This document shows, piece after piece, positions 31,204-42,432 of a stretch of 64,000 nucleotides of DNA (the stretch's first letter is position 1; each line of letters opens with the position of its first letter). The notes under the pieces were generated by a model. That model did not search any database, was not told the origin of the DNA, and was given only the letters and a program-made list of their open reading frames with translations. Source of the DNA: Flectonema sp. DT1601 (lineage: Eukaryota > Euglenozoa > Diplonemea > Diplonemida > Diplonemidae); assembly GCA_964019425.1 (NCBI GenBank), contig OZ025789.1:1364001-1428000 (forward strand). The letters are read 5' to 3'. Made by a program: the position numbers and the translations under genes.

Positions 31204-32601
31204 ATGTCCACCATCACTAAGCTTCACGCCAGAGAGGTAATCGACTCGAGAGGTAACCCAACTGTCGAGGTATGAATGTAATGTTTTTGTGTAGATTTTA
31301 TGTCGTTTGGAAGAAGAATATGTACCTTTTGGATATGCAGACGAAAGAAACAAAACAAATCAAAACAACAGGTCGAACTGTCCACCGCCAATGGAGTGTT
31401 CAGAAGCATTGTTCCATCTGGAGCGTCGACCGGGAAGAGAGAAGCTTGTGAGAAGAGAGATGGAGACAAGTCGAGATACCTCGGAAAGGGAGTGACAGAA
31501 GCAGTGGCGGCAGTGAAGACGCAACTGTCGCAGGCCCTGATGGGAAAGAACGTAATGGAGCAGAGAGAACTCGATGATCTGATGATCAAGTTGGACGGAA
31601 CCGAGAACAAGTCGAGCTTCGGAGCCAACGCGATCCTCGGAGTGTCGATGGCAATCAGCAAGGCGGCTGCGGCAAACGCCGGAGTTCCAGTGTACCAGTA
31701 CCTCGCGAAGCTGGCCGACAACGAGGCGGGCATGAGACTTCCAGTCCCTTGCTTCAACGTGATCAACGGAGGATCGCACGCCGGAAACGTGCTTCCGTTC
31801 CAGGAGTACATGATTGCCCCAGTGGGAGCGAAGAACTTCAGCGAGGCGATGAGAATGGGATGCGAGACTTACCACAAGTTGAAGGCGCTCTTGAAGAAGA
31901 AGTACGGACAAGACGCCGTGAACGTCGGTGACGAGGGAGGATTCGCTCCACCTATCGGAGGAGGAGGTGGGGAGGAGCCACTCCAGGTTCTGGTAGAGGC
32001 GATCAAGGAGGCCGGATACGAGGGAAAGATCAAGATCTGCATGGACTGCGCGGCGTCGGAGATGTGGAACGAGAGCGCGTCAAAGTACGACCTGACGTTC
32101 AAGGGAGACACGAGAACTCTGGTGTCTGGTCAGGAGATGACTGACATGTACAAGACGTGGGTTGAGAAGTATCCGTTCATCTCGATTGAGGATCCGTTTG
32201 GTGAGGATGACTGGGAGTCATGGCCTCTTCTGACCACGGCGCTGAAGGGGAAGGCGCAGGTTGTCGGAGATGACTTGACTGTGACGAACTTGAAGTGCAT
32301 CAAGCAGGCGATCGAGAAGGGATCTTGCAACTCCCTGTTGCTGAAGATCAACCAGATCGGAACTATCACCGAAGCGATCGACTCTGCGAAGCTCTGTCGT
32401 TCGAACGGATGGACTGTCATGGTGTCGCACAGATCAGGTGAGACCGAAGACACTTACATCGCTGACTTGTCTGTTGGTCTTGGAACTGGTCAGATCAAGA
32501 CTGGAGCTCCATGCAGAGGTGAGCGTACCGCGAAATACAACCAACTTCTTCGTATTGAAGAGATGCTTGGAGACAAGGCTGTGTACGGATGGGTAAACTA
32601 A
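31204..32601 (+). CDS. Enolase (phosphopyruvate hydratase), one intron
   Basis: Exon 1 is 31204-31269 (22 codons) and exon 2 is 31372-32601, with a 102-bp phase-0 intron (donor GTATGA, acceptor CAACAG). The product is 431 aa, normal for enolase. It catalyses 2-phosphoglycerate to phosphoenolpyruvate in glycolysis. Visible signatures: [13 protein letters not shown] at the N-terminus, VPSGASTG loop, [48 protein letters not shown] with the catalytic Lys, and the [16 protein letters not shown] block. A Gly-rich insertion ([11 protein letters not shown]) follows DEGGFA. There is no targeting peptide, so it is probably cytosolic. Codons are G/C-rich. It is the only complete enolase in the window; five copies of exon 1 lie further along the array. 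Confidence 0.96.
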
Positions 32602-32766
32602 AGTGGTAAAACGCAATATCGTAATGGGTTTGAACTAGTGATTCGTTACTTATTTATTTTAATTTTTTTTCTCTTGGCCGGAATAACAATTAATGCGTGC
32701 CCCTGAATAAAAATAACTTAACAATTCAAAAGAAAACGTTCATCGGAAACGACACACGGTTACTGT

Positions 32767-33078
32767 GATTGCAGATAATCTCCCCGGTCAAATATGTATC
32801 CGAGAAAGGATGATTTCCTTCTTGATTGCATTTCTTTCGTTCTTCCTTTCTTTATCCCGCTTCCCCGAGAATTATCGAAAAGATTTGGTAACGCTGCAGA
32901 TTCGTGCCTGGTGATATCTTCTGATACTTTTTTTGTGGTAAGATATTCCGTTTTAAACATTTCTTCTCTGCAACAGGTGGGGGATTGAGTTGTGTTAATT
33001 TTAAAGTTTGAAGACCTGCTGAACTTTGTGAAAGTCTTACTAACTGAAGTTATTCAATACAGTTTATACACTTACTAC
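32767..33078 (+). promoter_or_regulatory. Post-enolase segment P, 5' flank of chitinase B
   Basis: This enolase 3' flank forms the 5' flank of chitinase B. Copies precede C-F, where they are joined directly to the truncated enolase intron. It includes a possible 39-bp leader intron (32938-32976, donor GTAAGA, acceptor TGCAACAG) and a 20-bp stretch (33021-33040) absent from the last P copy in the array. Confidence 0.6.
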
Positions 33079-36000
33079 ATGATGAAATATCTACTGTCAT
33101 TTGTGTTGTTACTCCTCACACAAGAAGGGATTGGGAGTGAAACTGATAGGATGATTGCATACGTTGGGAACTGGCAAGCCTGCCCTACCAGCGAACAGAC
33201 TGCTTCGTACACGGAGCTACTCATCGCTTTTGCGGTGACTTACCAATGGGCTCCTGGGAAAAACACCTGCAACACGCAGTGCGTTATCGGAAGCCCGGTT
33301 CCGATTTGCAACAACAAACCAAACGGACCACTTGTGTCTCAGTGGCAGTCGGAGGGAAAGAAAGTCATCCTTTCATTTGGAGGAGCTGGAATGGGAGGAT
33401 CGTGGAGCTCAAGTGTCGACGACTGTTGGGATTACTGTTATGGTAAGGAAGATTTCGTCGTTGAGCAGCTGGTGAATATTGTTTCGGTTCAGGGATTCGA
33501 TGGAGTCGATATTGACTACGAGTACTACTACGAGAATGGTCAAAAGGGTTCGTCTTTCTCTAAAGGAGCGGAGGCGCAGAAGTTCTTGAGGGAGGTGACA
33601 CAGAAGCTCCGCGCACAGCTGCCTGCCGGGAAGATTGTATCCCATGCACCAATGGACTCTGACATGGTAAAGGGAACTGGTTACTACAATGTGATTAAGA
33701 GCGTGGCCGGTGACTTGGATTTCCTGATGCCTCAATACTACAATGGATTGGTTCGACCAGAAACCGCGTTCACATCAAACGATCAAAAAGCTTTGACTCA
33801 CTACACAGATCTTGTTGATGATGTGTTCTCAGGGGACGGAACAAAGATGACGTTCGGATTTTGTATCAGTGACTGTCCAGGATACAATACTCAATCATCA
33901 ACAGCTGTCCAGGTTGTACAGAGGATGAAGTCACACTTTCCTTGCAACGGAGGAGTGTTCTTCTGGGTAGCGAATCACGATACTTCGGGATTATGGTCAA
34001 AGGCCGTCGCCGCGGAGCTGGGGAGCAACTGCGGTGGAAATACAACACCGAGACCACCGACAACCAGCACACCAACTCTTCCAACGTCTCCTCCGGTTAC
34101 AACGCCGCGACCACCAACAACAAGTCCTCCAGTTCCATCTCCAATTGGGAGTGAAACTGATAGGATGATTGCATACGTTGGGAACTGGCAAGCCTGCCCT
34201 ACCAGCGAACAGACTGCTTCGTACACGGAGCTACTCATCGCTTTTGCGGTGACTTACCAATGGGCTCCTGGGAAAAACACCTGCAACACGCAGTGCGTTA
34301 TCGGAAGCCCGGTTCCGATTTGCAACAACAAACCAAACGCACCACTTGTGTCTCAGTGGCAGTTGGAGGGAAAGAAAGTCATCCTTTCATTTGGAGGAGC
34401 TGGAATGGGAGGATCGTGGAGCTCAAGTGTCGACGACTGTTGGGATTACTGCTATGGTAAGGAAGACTTCGTCGTTGAGCAGCTGGTGAATATTGTTTCG
34501 GTTCAGGGATTCGATGGAGTCGATATTGACTACGAGTACTACTACGAGAATGGTCAAAAGGGTTCGTCTTTCTCTAAAGGAGCGGAGGCGCAGAAGTTCT
34601 TGAGGGAGGTGACACAGAAGCTCCGCGCACAGCTGCCTGCCGGGAAGATTGTATCCCATGCACCAATGGACTCTGACATGGTAAAGGGAACTGGTTACTA
34701 CAATGTGATTAAGAGCGTGGCCGGTGACTTGGATTTCCTGATGCCTCAATACTACAATGGATTGGTTCGACCAGAAACCGCGTTCACATCAAACGATCAA
34801 AAAGCTTTGACTCACTACACAGATCTTGTTGATGATGTATTCTCAGGGGACGGAACAAAGATGACGTTCGGATTTTGTATCAGTGACTGTCCAGGATACA
34901 ATACTCAATCATCAACAGCTGTCCAGGTTGTACAGAGGATGAAGTCACACTTTCCTTGCAACGGAGGAGTGTTCTTCTGGGTAGCGAATCACGATACTTC
35001 GGGATTATGGTCAAAGGCCGTCGCCGCGGAGCTGGGGAGCAACTGCGGTGGAAATACAACACCGAGACCACCGACAACCAGCACACCAACTCTTCCAACG
35101 TCTCCTCCGGTTACAACGCCGCGACCACCAACAACAAGTCCTCCAGTTCCATCTCCAACAGCAGCAGTGACTCCAAGACCTGCTTCAGGTGTTCAATGCA
35201 ACATTTGGAATTCATGTAGTGCCACACCCGACTGCTGTCCGACTGGAACATCCTGTTACAATCAGGACCAGCACTACGCACAGTGCAGGCCTTCGTGTCC
35301 TAGTAACTGGGCGTGCAGCAACCAAACCCCAAAACCACCCACCGCGACTCCAATGCCGCCAACAGCCACCAACGCTCCCGTACCAACACCGGAACCTACT
35401 GATGCTCCAGTACCAACACCAGAACCTACTGATGCTCCAGTACCAACACCGGAACCTACTGATGCTCCAGTACCAACACCAGAACCTACTGATGCTCCAG
35501 TACCAACACCGGAACCTACTGATGCTCCATTACCAACTCCAGAACCTACTGATGCTCCAACACCGAAACCCACTGATGCGACTCCAAAGCCAACATCTTC
35601 AGCAGGAAAAACAGGTGTGCACCTCTGTTCCGACAGGATTGCTGAATGGGGAGGGTGCAGTGCTGCCCCGTATTGCTGTGCTGACGGCCTGACATGTTTT
35701 GAACAAAGTGAATGGTACGCTCAGTGTGGGAAAACCTGCAGCGGTGGGAGTTGCAAAGACTTGGGAAAGCTCAAAGACGTGAGCGAGTTGGGTGAATTGG
35801 GTCAAGAAGCACCAGTTTGTAATAACTGCCTTTCATGGCAGAACAATGATGTGTACTGCACTGGTAGTGGAGGTTGTAATACAATTCCAAACTCAGGAAC
35901 TTGTATGGCGGGAGATTCAAAGTGCTTTGGCAGCAGTGATGCGGCAGAGGGTGCCAGGAAGGTGATTACTTTCGTGTTGAAGAACGGAGTTTCTGCTTTC

Positions 36001-36573
36001 GATCGATCGGAATTCGAAAGATTAATCCACAGCTGTCTGCGTGACCCTGCAGCAAAGGTGTTGCTGAAGTACCTCTGTCCGAGCAGTGTTTGTCCGGGTG
36101 GTGTTTGTGCTGATCCATTTGGAGGCGCATCGAAGTGTTTCTCGTTGTTTGACATCAGCGCAGGTAGGATTAGCATCTTGGAAGGGAACACTGCAGAAGG
36201 ATCAGTTGTTGGCTTTGAGATCGAAGGGAGTGACGAGGGATTGGTTTCCTCTTATAATGAGAAGCAGCTCCCGGGTGTTGTTTCGATGCACGAGGAATGG
36301 CAATCTGCTGGTTACGATGGAAGCGAAGACGGTAGCAGCACTGTCAACAGCAGCTTGTTAACAGCCCTTATTGCTACTGTTGCTGCCGTGGTTGGATGTG
36401 TGTTGATGGCTGTAGGAGTTACATTCTACAAAAGAACCCATCAGAATGCCGCTCCCACCGCTGGATCCGTAGAAATTGCATTTGACGGTGACGACGAAGT
36501 ACTTGCGACTGAAGCCGATGCTCTTTCGAAAACAACAACTGCGAATGAGCATGACTACCAGTTTCAAATATAA
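33079..36573 (+). CDS. Chitinase B: two GH18 domains
   Basis: 1164 aa, same domain order as chitinase A but with 6 rather than 13 linker repeats (35374-35553, the last unit APLPTPEPTD). I chose the ATG at 33079 because it aligns with the start of copy A and its signal peptide; the frame open further upstream is flank. GH18 modules lie at 33130-34143 and 34144-35157, both with the DGVDIDYE motif intact. Private changes are NGPL instead of NAPL in module 1 and QWQLEG instead of QWQSEG in module 2. The membrane helix and cytosolic tail are unchanged. It lies 477 bp behind the enolase stop codon, so its promoter must lie in the enolase 3' flank or be shared with enolase. Confidence 0.93.
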   Translation: MMKYLLSFVLLLLTQEGIGSETDRMIAYVGNWQACPTSEQTASYTELLIAFAVTYQWAPGKNTCNTQCVIGSPVPICNNKPNGPLVSQWQSEGKKVILSFGGAGMGGSWSSSVDDCWDYCYGKEDFVVEQLVNIVSVQGFDGVDIDYEYYYENGQKGSSFSKGAEAQKFLREVTQKLRAQLPAGKIVSHAPMDSDMVKGTGYYNVIKSVAGDLDFLMPQYYNGLVRPETAFTSNDQKALTHYTDLVDDVFSGDGTKMTFGFCISDCPGYNTQSSTAVQVVQRMKSHFPCNGGVFFWVANHDTSGLWSKAVAAELGSNCGGNTTPRPPTTSTPTLPTSPPVTTPRPPTTSPPVPSPIGSETDRMIAYVGNWQACPTSEQTASYTELLIAFAVTYQWAPGKNTCNTQCVIGSPVPICNNKPNAPLVSQWQLEGKKVILSFGGAGMGGSWSSSVDDCWDYCYGKEDFVVEQLVNIVSVQGFDGVDIDYEYYYENGQKGSSFSKGAEAQKFLREVTQKLRAQLPAGKIVSHAPMDSDMVKGTGYYNVIKSVAGDLDFLMPQYYNGLVRPETAFTSNDQKALTHYTDLVDDVFSGDGTKMTFGFCISDCPGYNTQSSTAVQVVQRMKSHFPCNGGVFFWVANHDTSGLWSKAVAAELGSNCGGNTTPRPPTTSTPTLPTSPPVTTPRPPTTSPPVPSPTAAVTPRPASGVQCNIWNSCSATPDCCPTGTSCYNQDQHYAQCRPSCPSNWACSNQTPKPPTATPMPPTATNAPVPTPEPTDAPVPTPEPTDAPVPTPEPTDAPVPTPEPTDAPVPTPEPTDAPLPTPEPTDAPTPKPTDATPKPTSSAGKTGVHLCSDRIAEWGGCSAAPYCCADGLTCFEQSEWYAQCGKTCSGGSCKDLGKLKDVSELGELGQEAPVCNNCLSWQNNDVYCTGSGGCNTIPNSGTCMAGDSKCFGSSDAAEGARKVITFVLKNGVSAFDRSEFERLIHSCLRDPAAKVLLKYLCPSSVCPGGVCADPFGGASKCFSLFDISAGRISILEGNTAEGSVVGFEIEGSDEGLVSSYNEKQLPGVVSMHEEWQSAGYDGSEDGSSTVNSSLLTALIATVAAVVGCVLMAVGVTFYKRTHQNAAPTAGSVEIAFDGDDEVLATEADALSKTTTANEHDYQFQI
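33130..35157 (+). repeat. Two tandem GH18 modules in chitinase B
   Basis: Boundaries 33130, 34144 and 35157, 1014 bp each. Module 1 carries GAGCTACTC with TGTTATGG, a combination different from module 1 of C-F. Confidence 0.97.
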
Positions 36574-38058
36574 GTTGGAACCAACACTTGACTAAACTCA
36601 GACTAAACACAGTGAACAATTATTGTATCTTATCTATCCTCTTATTCCCGATGTGGTGCTGTAGTGTACCGTATCCCGCGATCGAACGAATGAAACCATG
36701 CATTCGTGTTTTTTTTTGGTTTCTTCGTTCCATTTTTACTTAGTTCATTCGCGAACATAAAGAAACAGTAATCAAACTATCCTGAAGTTCTTAACATTTG
36801 TTTTTTTTCCCCTCAATTTAGTGCTGCCGAGCAACACTTTTGTACAAACGAGAGTGATCCATTATGCACAAGTGTTGCTCAAAAGAGTGTTGTTTCAAAG
36901 ACTTCAAGGAAATAAGGATAAACGAAATAAAGTGGAAAAAATAAAACAATTCCTCGGTGCAATGTTGCGACGTACATATCCTCAAGGAGTAGATCTTTAG
37001 TGGATGTCGTCAAACAGTTATCTGAGTGTTGTTTTCCTCCCATAGCCTTCTTTTTTTTTTCATAGTCTCGCTCACCGCAGACGCGACATAATATTATATC
37101 TTTTTGTCGATTATTACTTTCTTTTCTTTTTGCAACTGCAGTTTTGTTCATTTTGTGTGAACTCAAGCTTACGGTGACCCCTTCATTGGGTTAGCTGTTT
37201 GTTATGTTAATGAAAATTTGTTTTCTTTTTTTGGTTTAGCCTTTAACTTTAAGGTAAAAGCAACAAAGTTAACTTCTTATCACTTGGAAACAAGTGACCC
37301 TCTCTTTAACTACACTTTATAGTCTTTCCTCGCTGACAATCTTTCGGTAAATAATCGACAGGCAAGAATGAATCTCGCTGATTCGTGTTTATTCCTGTAC
37401 AATTTCTCTCTTAATGACTAATTCGCATTTGCTTGCTATTCGAGGCAGCAAAATTCATGGTCTTTTTTTCTTCATACACAGCAATATTTTTTTTGTGCTC
37501 TCTTAACAGTTTTTTTGTGTCTTTAACTAACTAACAAACTAACTACACTCTATACTCGTTTCCTTGCTGAAGATTCTTTTCTTTGTAAGCGTCTCGAAAC
37601 TTTTTATTACGCAAAACACATGAAGTGTAATTTTGTTTTACAGTCCCGCGGTAACGGTGACACTACAAATTCCCTTCCTCTGTCCCCCTTTTTGGAATAC
37701 AACATCGCCCGTTAAAGTAATTTGTTGTTTCAATAAGACTCTCAAGAGTTTGTTGTTGATTACATATTGCTTTCTGTGTTCCTGTTGAAAGAATCAGAAC
37801 AGGGTTTCAAATGGAAGTAACTACGCACTCTCTCCTTTATCCATTTCCATTTCATCTTCTTATTGCTTTCTGATATGCGACCTGATAAAGGTATTCGATT
37901 GTGCTTCAGCTAGCATTCTATCTCTTGCTGTTGCTGTTGAGAACTGTTTTGTTTTAATTTCCACGTAGTTTGCTTCCTTATGGAACTTGTTTGAATTGAG
38001 TGTGCCAAAAAGCATTGTTGTAATTATTGTTTCCAACCCCACAGCTCACACAGTAAAT
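36574..38058 (+). repeat. Array spacer, second copy
   Basis: 1485 bp, the same length as the first copy, with few substitutions (GTGTACCGTA; TTGTACAAACG). It keeps the sequence immediately upstream of the enolase ATG. Confidence 0.9.
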
Positions 38059-38124
38059 ATGTCCACCATCACTAAGCTTCACGCCAGAGAGGTAATCGAC
38101 TCGAGAGGTAACCCAACTGTCGAG
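38059..38124 (+). pseudogene. Enolase exon 1 remnant 1
   Basis: An unchanged copy of enolase exon 1 (22 codons from [16 protein letters not shown]) followed by the donor GTATGA and about 29 bp of intron. The rest of the gene is missing. About 37 bp after the donor lies GATTGCAG. Splicing there would give a 34-residue product ending VSERG; unspliced, the frame stops one codon past the exon. Confidence 0.9.
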
Positions 38125-38149
38125 GTATGAATGTAATGTTTTTGTGTAG

Positions 38150-38466
38150 ATTTGATTGCAGGTGATCTCCCCGGTCAAATATGTATCCGAGAGAGGATGA
38201 TTTCCTTCTTGATTGCATTTCTTTCGTTCTTCCTTTTCTTTATCCCGTTTCCCCGAGAATTATCGAAAAGATTTGGTAACGCTGCAGATTCGTGCCTGGT
38301 GATATCTTCTGATACTTTTTTTGTGGTAAGATATTCCGTTTTAAACATTTCTTTTCTGCAACAGGTGGGGGATTGAGTTGTGTTAATTTTAAAGTTTGAA
38401 GACCTGCTGAACTTTGTGAAAGTCTGACTAACTGAAGTTATTCAATACAGTTTATACACTTACTAC
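38150..38466 (+). promoter_or_regulatory. Segment P, 5' flank of chitinase C
   Basis: Post-enolase sequence fused to the truncated enolase intron; leads to the chitinase C start 408 bp after the exon 1 remnant ATG. Confidence 0.6.
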
Positions 38467-40947
38467 ATGATGAAATATCTACTGTCATTTGTGTTGTTAC
38501 TCCTCACACAAGAAGGGATTGGGAGTGAAACTGATAGGATGATTGCATACGTTGGGAACTGGCAAGCCTGCCCTACCAGCGAACAGACTGCTTCGTACAC
38601 GGAGTTACTCATCGCTTTTGCGGTGACTTACCAATGGGCTCCTGGGAAAAACACCTGCAACACGCAGTGCGTTATCGGAAGCCCGGTTCCGATTTGCAAC
38701 AACAAACCAAACGCACCACTTGTGTCTCAGTGGCAGTCGGAGGGAAAGAAAGTCATCCTTTCATTTGGAGGAGCTGGAATGGGAGGATCGTGGAGCTCAA
38801 GTGTCGACGACTGTTGGGATTACTGCTATGGTAAGGAAGACTTCGTCGTTGAGCAGCTGGTGAATATTGTTTCGGTTCAGGGATTCGATGGAGTCGATAT
38901 TGACTACGAGTACTACTACGAGAATGGTCAAAAGGGTTCGTCTTTCTCTAAAGGAGCGGAGGCGCAGAAGTTCTTGAGGGAGGTGACACAGAAGCTCCGC
39001 GCACAGCTGCCTGCCGGGAAGATTGTATCCCATGCACCAATGGACTCTGACATGGTAAAGGGAACTGGTTACTACAATGTGATTAAGAGCGTGGCCGGTG
39101 ACTTGGATTTCCTGATGCCTCAATACTACAATGGATTGGTTCGACCAGAAACCGCGTTCACATCAAACGATCAAAAAGCTTTGACTCACTACACAGATCT
39201 TGTTGATGATGTATTCTCAGGGGACGGAACAAAGATGACGTTCGGATTTTGTATCAGTGACTGTCCAGGATACAATACTCAATCATCAACAGCTGTCCAG
39301 GTTGTACAGAGGATGAAGTCACACTTTCCTTGCAACGGAGGAGTGTTCTTCTGGGTAGCGAATCACGATACTTCGGGATTATGGTCAAAGGCCGTCGCCG
39401 CGGAGCTGGGGAGCAACTGCGGTGGAAATACAACACCGAGACCACCGACAACCAGCACACCAACTCTTCCAACGTCTCCTCCGGTTACAACGCCGCGACC
39501 ACCAACAACAAGTCCTCCAGTTCCATCTCCAACAGCAGCAGTGACTCCAAGACCTGCTTCAGGTGTTCAATGCAACATTTGGAATTCATGTAGTGCCACA
39601 CCCGACTGCTGTCCGACTGGAACATCCTGTTACAATCAGGACCAGCACTACGCACAGTGCAGGCCTTCGTGTCCTAGTAACTGGGCGTGCAGCAACCAAA
39701 CCCCAAAACCACCCACCGCGACTCCAATGCCGCCAACAGCCACCAACGCTCCCGTACCAACACCGGAACCTACTGATGCTCCAGTACCAACACCAGAACC
39801 TACTGATGCTCCAGTACCAACACCGGAACCTACTGATGCTCCAGTACCAACACCAGAACCTACTGATGCTCCAGTACCAACACCGGAACCTACTGATGCT
39901 CCATTACCAACTCCAGAACCTACTGATGCTCCAACACCGAAACCCACTGATGCGACTCCAAAGCCAACATCTTCAGCAGGAAAAACAGGTGTGCACCTCT
40001 GTTCCGACAGGATTGCTGAATGGGGAGGGTGCAGTGCTGCCCCGTATTGCTGTGCTGACGGCCTGACATGTTTTGAACAAAGTGAATGGTACGCTCAGTG
40101 TGGGAAAACCTGCAGCGGTGGGAGTTGCAAAGACTTGGGAAAGCTCAAAGACGTGAGCGAGTTGGGTGAATTGGGTCAAGAAGCACCAGTTTGTAATAAC
40201 TGCCTTTCATGGCAGAACAATGATGTGTACTGCACTGGTAGTGGAGGTTGTAATACAATTCCAAACTCAGGAACTTGTATGGCGGGAGATTCAAAGTGCT
40301 TTGGCAGCAGTGATGCGGCAGAGGGTGCCAGGAAGGTGATTACTTTCGTGTTGAAGAACGGAGTTTCTGCTTTCGATCGATCGGAATTCGAAAGATTAAT
40401 CCACAGCTGTCTGCGTGACCCTGCAGCAAAGGTGTTGCTGAAGTACCTCTGTCCGAGCAGTGTTTGTCCGGGTGGTGTTTGTGCTGATCCATTTGGAGGC
40501 GCATCGAAGTGTTTCTCGTTGTTTGACATCAGCGCAGGTAGGATTAGCATCTTGGAAGGGAACACTGCAGAAGGATCAGTTGTTGGCTTTGAGATCGAAG
40601 GGAGTGACGAGGGATTGGTTTCCTCTTATAATGAGAAGCAACTCCCGGGTGTTGTTTCGATGCACGAGGAATGGCAATCTGCTGGTTACGATGGAAGCGA
40701 AGACGGTAGCAGCACTGTCAACAGCAGCTTGTTAACAGCCCTTATTGCTACTGTTGCTGCCGTGGTTGGATGTGTGTTGATGGCTGTAGGAGTTACATTC
40801 TACAAAAGAACCCATCAGAATGCCGCTCCCACCGCTGGATCCGTAGAAATTGCATTTGACGGTGACGACGAAGTACTTGCGACTGAAGCCGATGCTCTTT
40901 CGAAAACAACAACTGCGAATGAGCATGACTACCAGTTTCAAATATAA
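38467..40947 (+). CDS. Chitinase C: single GH18 domain
   Basis: 826 aa, the shortest complete copy: signal peptide, one GH18 module (38518-39531, catalytic Glu 148), CBM1-like domain, 6 linker repeats (39748-39927), second CBM1-like domain, membrane helix and tail. Its module combines GAGTTACTC, typical of first modules, with TGCTATGG and GTCGAT as in second modules. It may therefore be a fusion of first and second modules produced by unequal exchange that removed exactly 1014 bp. Frame and all catalytic motifs are intact, so it should be active. It has the same 3' half as the other copies, apart from a silent or near-silent base (AAGCAACTC) shared with copy D. Confidence 0.94.
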   Translation: MMKYLLSFVLLLLTQEGIGSETDRMIAYVGNWQACPTSEQTASYTELLIAFAVTYQWAPGKNTCNTQCVIGSPVPICNNKPNAPLVSQWQSEGKKVILSFGGAGMGGSWSSSVDDCWDYCYGKEDFVVEQLVNIVSVQGFDGVDIDYEYYYENGQKGSSFSKGAEAQKFLREVTQKLRAQLPAGKIVSHAPMDSDMVKGTGYYNVIKSVAGDLDFLMPQYYNGLVRPETAFTSNDQKALTHYTDLVDDVFSGDGTKMTFGFCISDCPGYNTQSSTAVQVVQRMKSHFPCNGGVFFWVANHDTSGLWSKAVAAELGSNCGGNTTPRPPTTSTPTLPTSPPVTTPRPPTTSPPVPSPTAAVTPRPASGVQCNIWNSCSATPDCCPTGTSCYNQDQHYAQCRPSCPSNWACSNQTPKPPTATPMPPTATNAPVPTPEPTDAPVPTPEPTDAPVPTPEPTDAPVPTPEPTDAPVPTPEPTDAPLPTPEPTDAPTPKPTDATPKPTSSAGKTGVHLCSDRIAEWGGCSAAPYCCADGLTCFEQSEWYAQCGKTCSGGSCKDLGKLKDVSELGELGQEAPVCNNCLSWQNNDVYCTGSGGCNTIPNSGTCMAGDSKCFGSSDAAEGARKVITFVLKNGVSAFDRSEFERLIHSCLRDPAAKVLLKYLCPSSVCPGGVCADPFGGASKCFSLFDISAGRISILEGNTAEGSVVGFEIEGSDEGLVSSYNEKQLPGVVSMHEEWQSAGYDGSEDGSSTVNSSLLTALIATVAAVVGCVLMAVGVTFYKRTHQNAAPTAGSVEIAFDGDDEVLATEADALSKTTTANEHDYQFQI

Positions 40948-42432
40948 GTTGGAACCAACACTTGACTAAACTCAGACTAAACACAGTGAACAATTATTGT
41001 ATCTTATCTATCCTCTTATTCCCGATGTGGTGCTGTAGTGTACCGTATCCCGCGATCGAACGAATGAAACCATGCATTCGTGTTTTTTTTTGGTTTCTTC
41101 GTTCCATTTTTACTTAGTTCATTCGCGAACATAAAGAAACAGTAATCAAACTATCCTGAAGTTCTTAACATTTGTTTTTTTTCCCCTCAATTTAGTGCTG
41201 CCGAGCAACACTTTTGTACAAACGAGAGTGATCCATTATGCACAAGTGTTGCTCAAAAGAGTGTTGTTTCAAAGACTTCAAGGAAATAAGGATAAACGAA
41301 ATAAAGTGGAAAAAATAAAACAATTCCTCGGTGCAATGTTGCGACGTACATATCCTCAAGGAGTAGATCTTTAGTGGATGTCGTCAAACAGTTATCTGAG
41401 TGTTGTTTTCCTCCCATAGCCTTCTTTTTTTTTTCATAGTCTCGCTCACCGCAGACGCGACATAATATTATATCTTTTTGTCGATTATTACTTTCTTTTC
41501 TTTTTGCAACTGCAGTTTTGTTCATTTTGTGTGAACTCAAGCTTACGGTGACCCCTTCATTGGGTTAGCTGTTTGTTATGTTAATGAAAATTTGTTTTCT
41601 TTTTTTGGTTTAGCCTTTAACTTTAAGGTAAAAGCAACAAAGTTAACTTCTTATCACTTGGAAACAAGTGACCCTCTCTTTAACTACACTTTATAGTCTT
41701 TCCTCGCTGACAATCTTTCGGTAAATAATCGACAGGCAAGAATGAATCTCGCTGATTCGTGTTTATTCCTGTACAATTTCTCTCTTAATGACTAATTCGC
41801 ATTTGCTTGCTATTCGAGGCAGCAAAATTCATGGTCTTTTTTTCTTCATACACAGCAATATTTTTTTTGTGCTCTCTTAACAGTTTTTTTGTGCCTTTAA
41901 CTAACTAACAAACTAACTACACTCTATACTCGTTTCCTTGCTGAAGATTCTTTTCTTTGTAAGCGTCTCGAAACTTTTTATTACGCAAAACACATGAAGT
42001 GTAATTTTGTTTTACAGTCCCGCGGTAACGGTGACACTACAAATTCCCTTCCTCTGTCCCCCTTTTTGGAATACAACATCGCCCGTTAAAGTAATTTGTT
42101 GTTTCAATAAGACTCTCAAGAGTTTGTTGTTGATTACATATTGCTTTCTGTGTTCCTGTTGAAAGAATCAGAACAGGGTTTCAAATGGAAGTAACTACGC
42201 ACTCTCTCCTTTATCCATTTCCATTTCATCTTCTTATTGCTTTCTGATATGCGACCTGATAAAGGTATTCGATTGTGCTTCAGCTAGCATTCTATCTCTT
42301 GCTGTTGCTGTTGAGAACTGTTTTGTTTTAATTTCCACGTAGTTTGCTTCCTTATGGAACTTGTTTGAATTGAGTGTGCCAAAAAGCATTGTTGTAATTA
42401 TTGTTTCCAACCCCACAGCTCACACAGTAAAT
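40948..42432 (+). repeat. Array spacer, third copy
   Basis: 1485 bp, nearly identical to the second copy. Confidence 0.9.

Noticed and set aside
31300-31371. Upstream extension of the enolase frame through the intron
   Set aside because: The true N-terminus is exon 1 at 31204; the intron part codes low-complexity Lys/Asn/Gln residues unlike enolase, and exon 1 restores the canonical sequence.
38152-38376. 74-codon frame in the chitinase 5' flanks
   Set aside because: It is a Phe/Leu-rich frame that depends on T-run length. The version at the intact enolase locus reads differently, so it does not look maintained.
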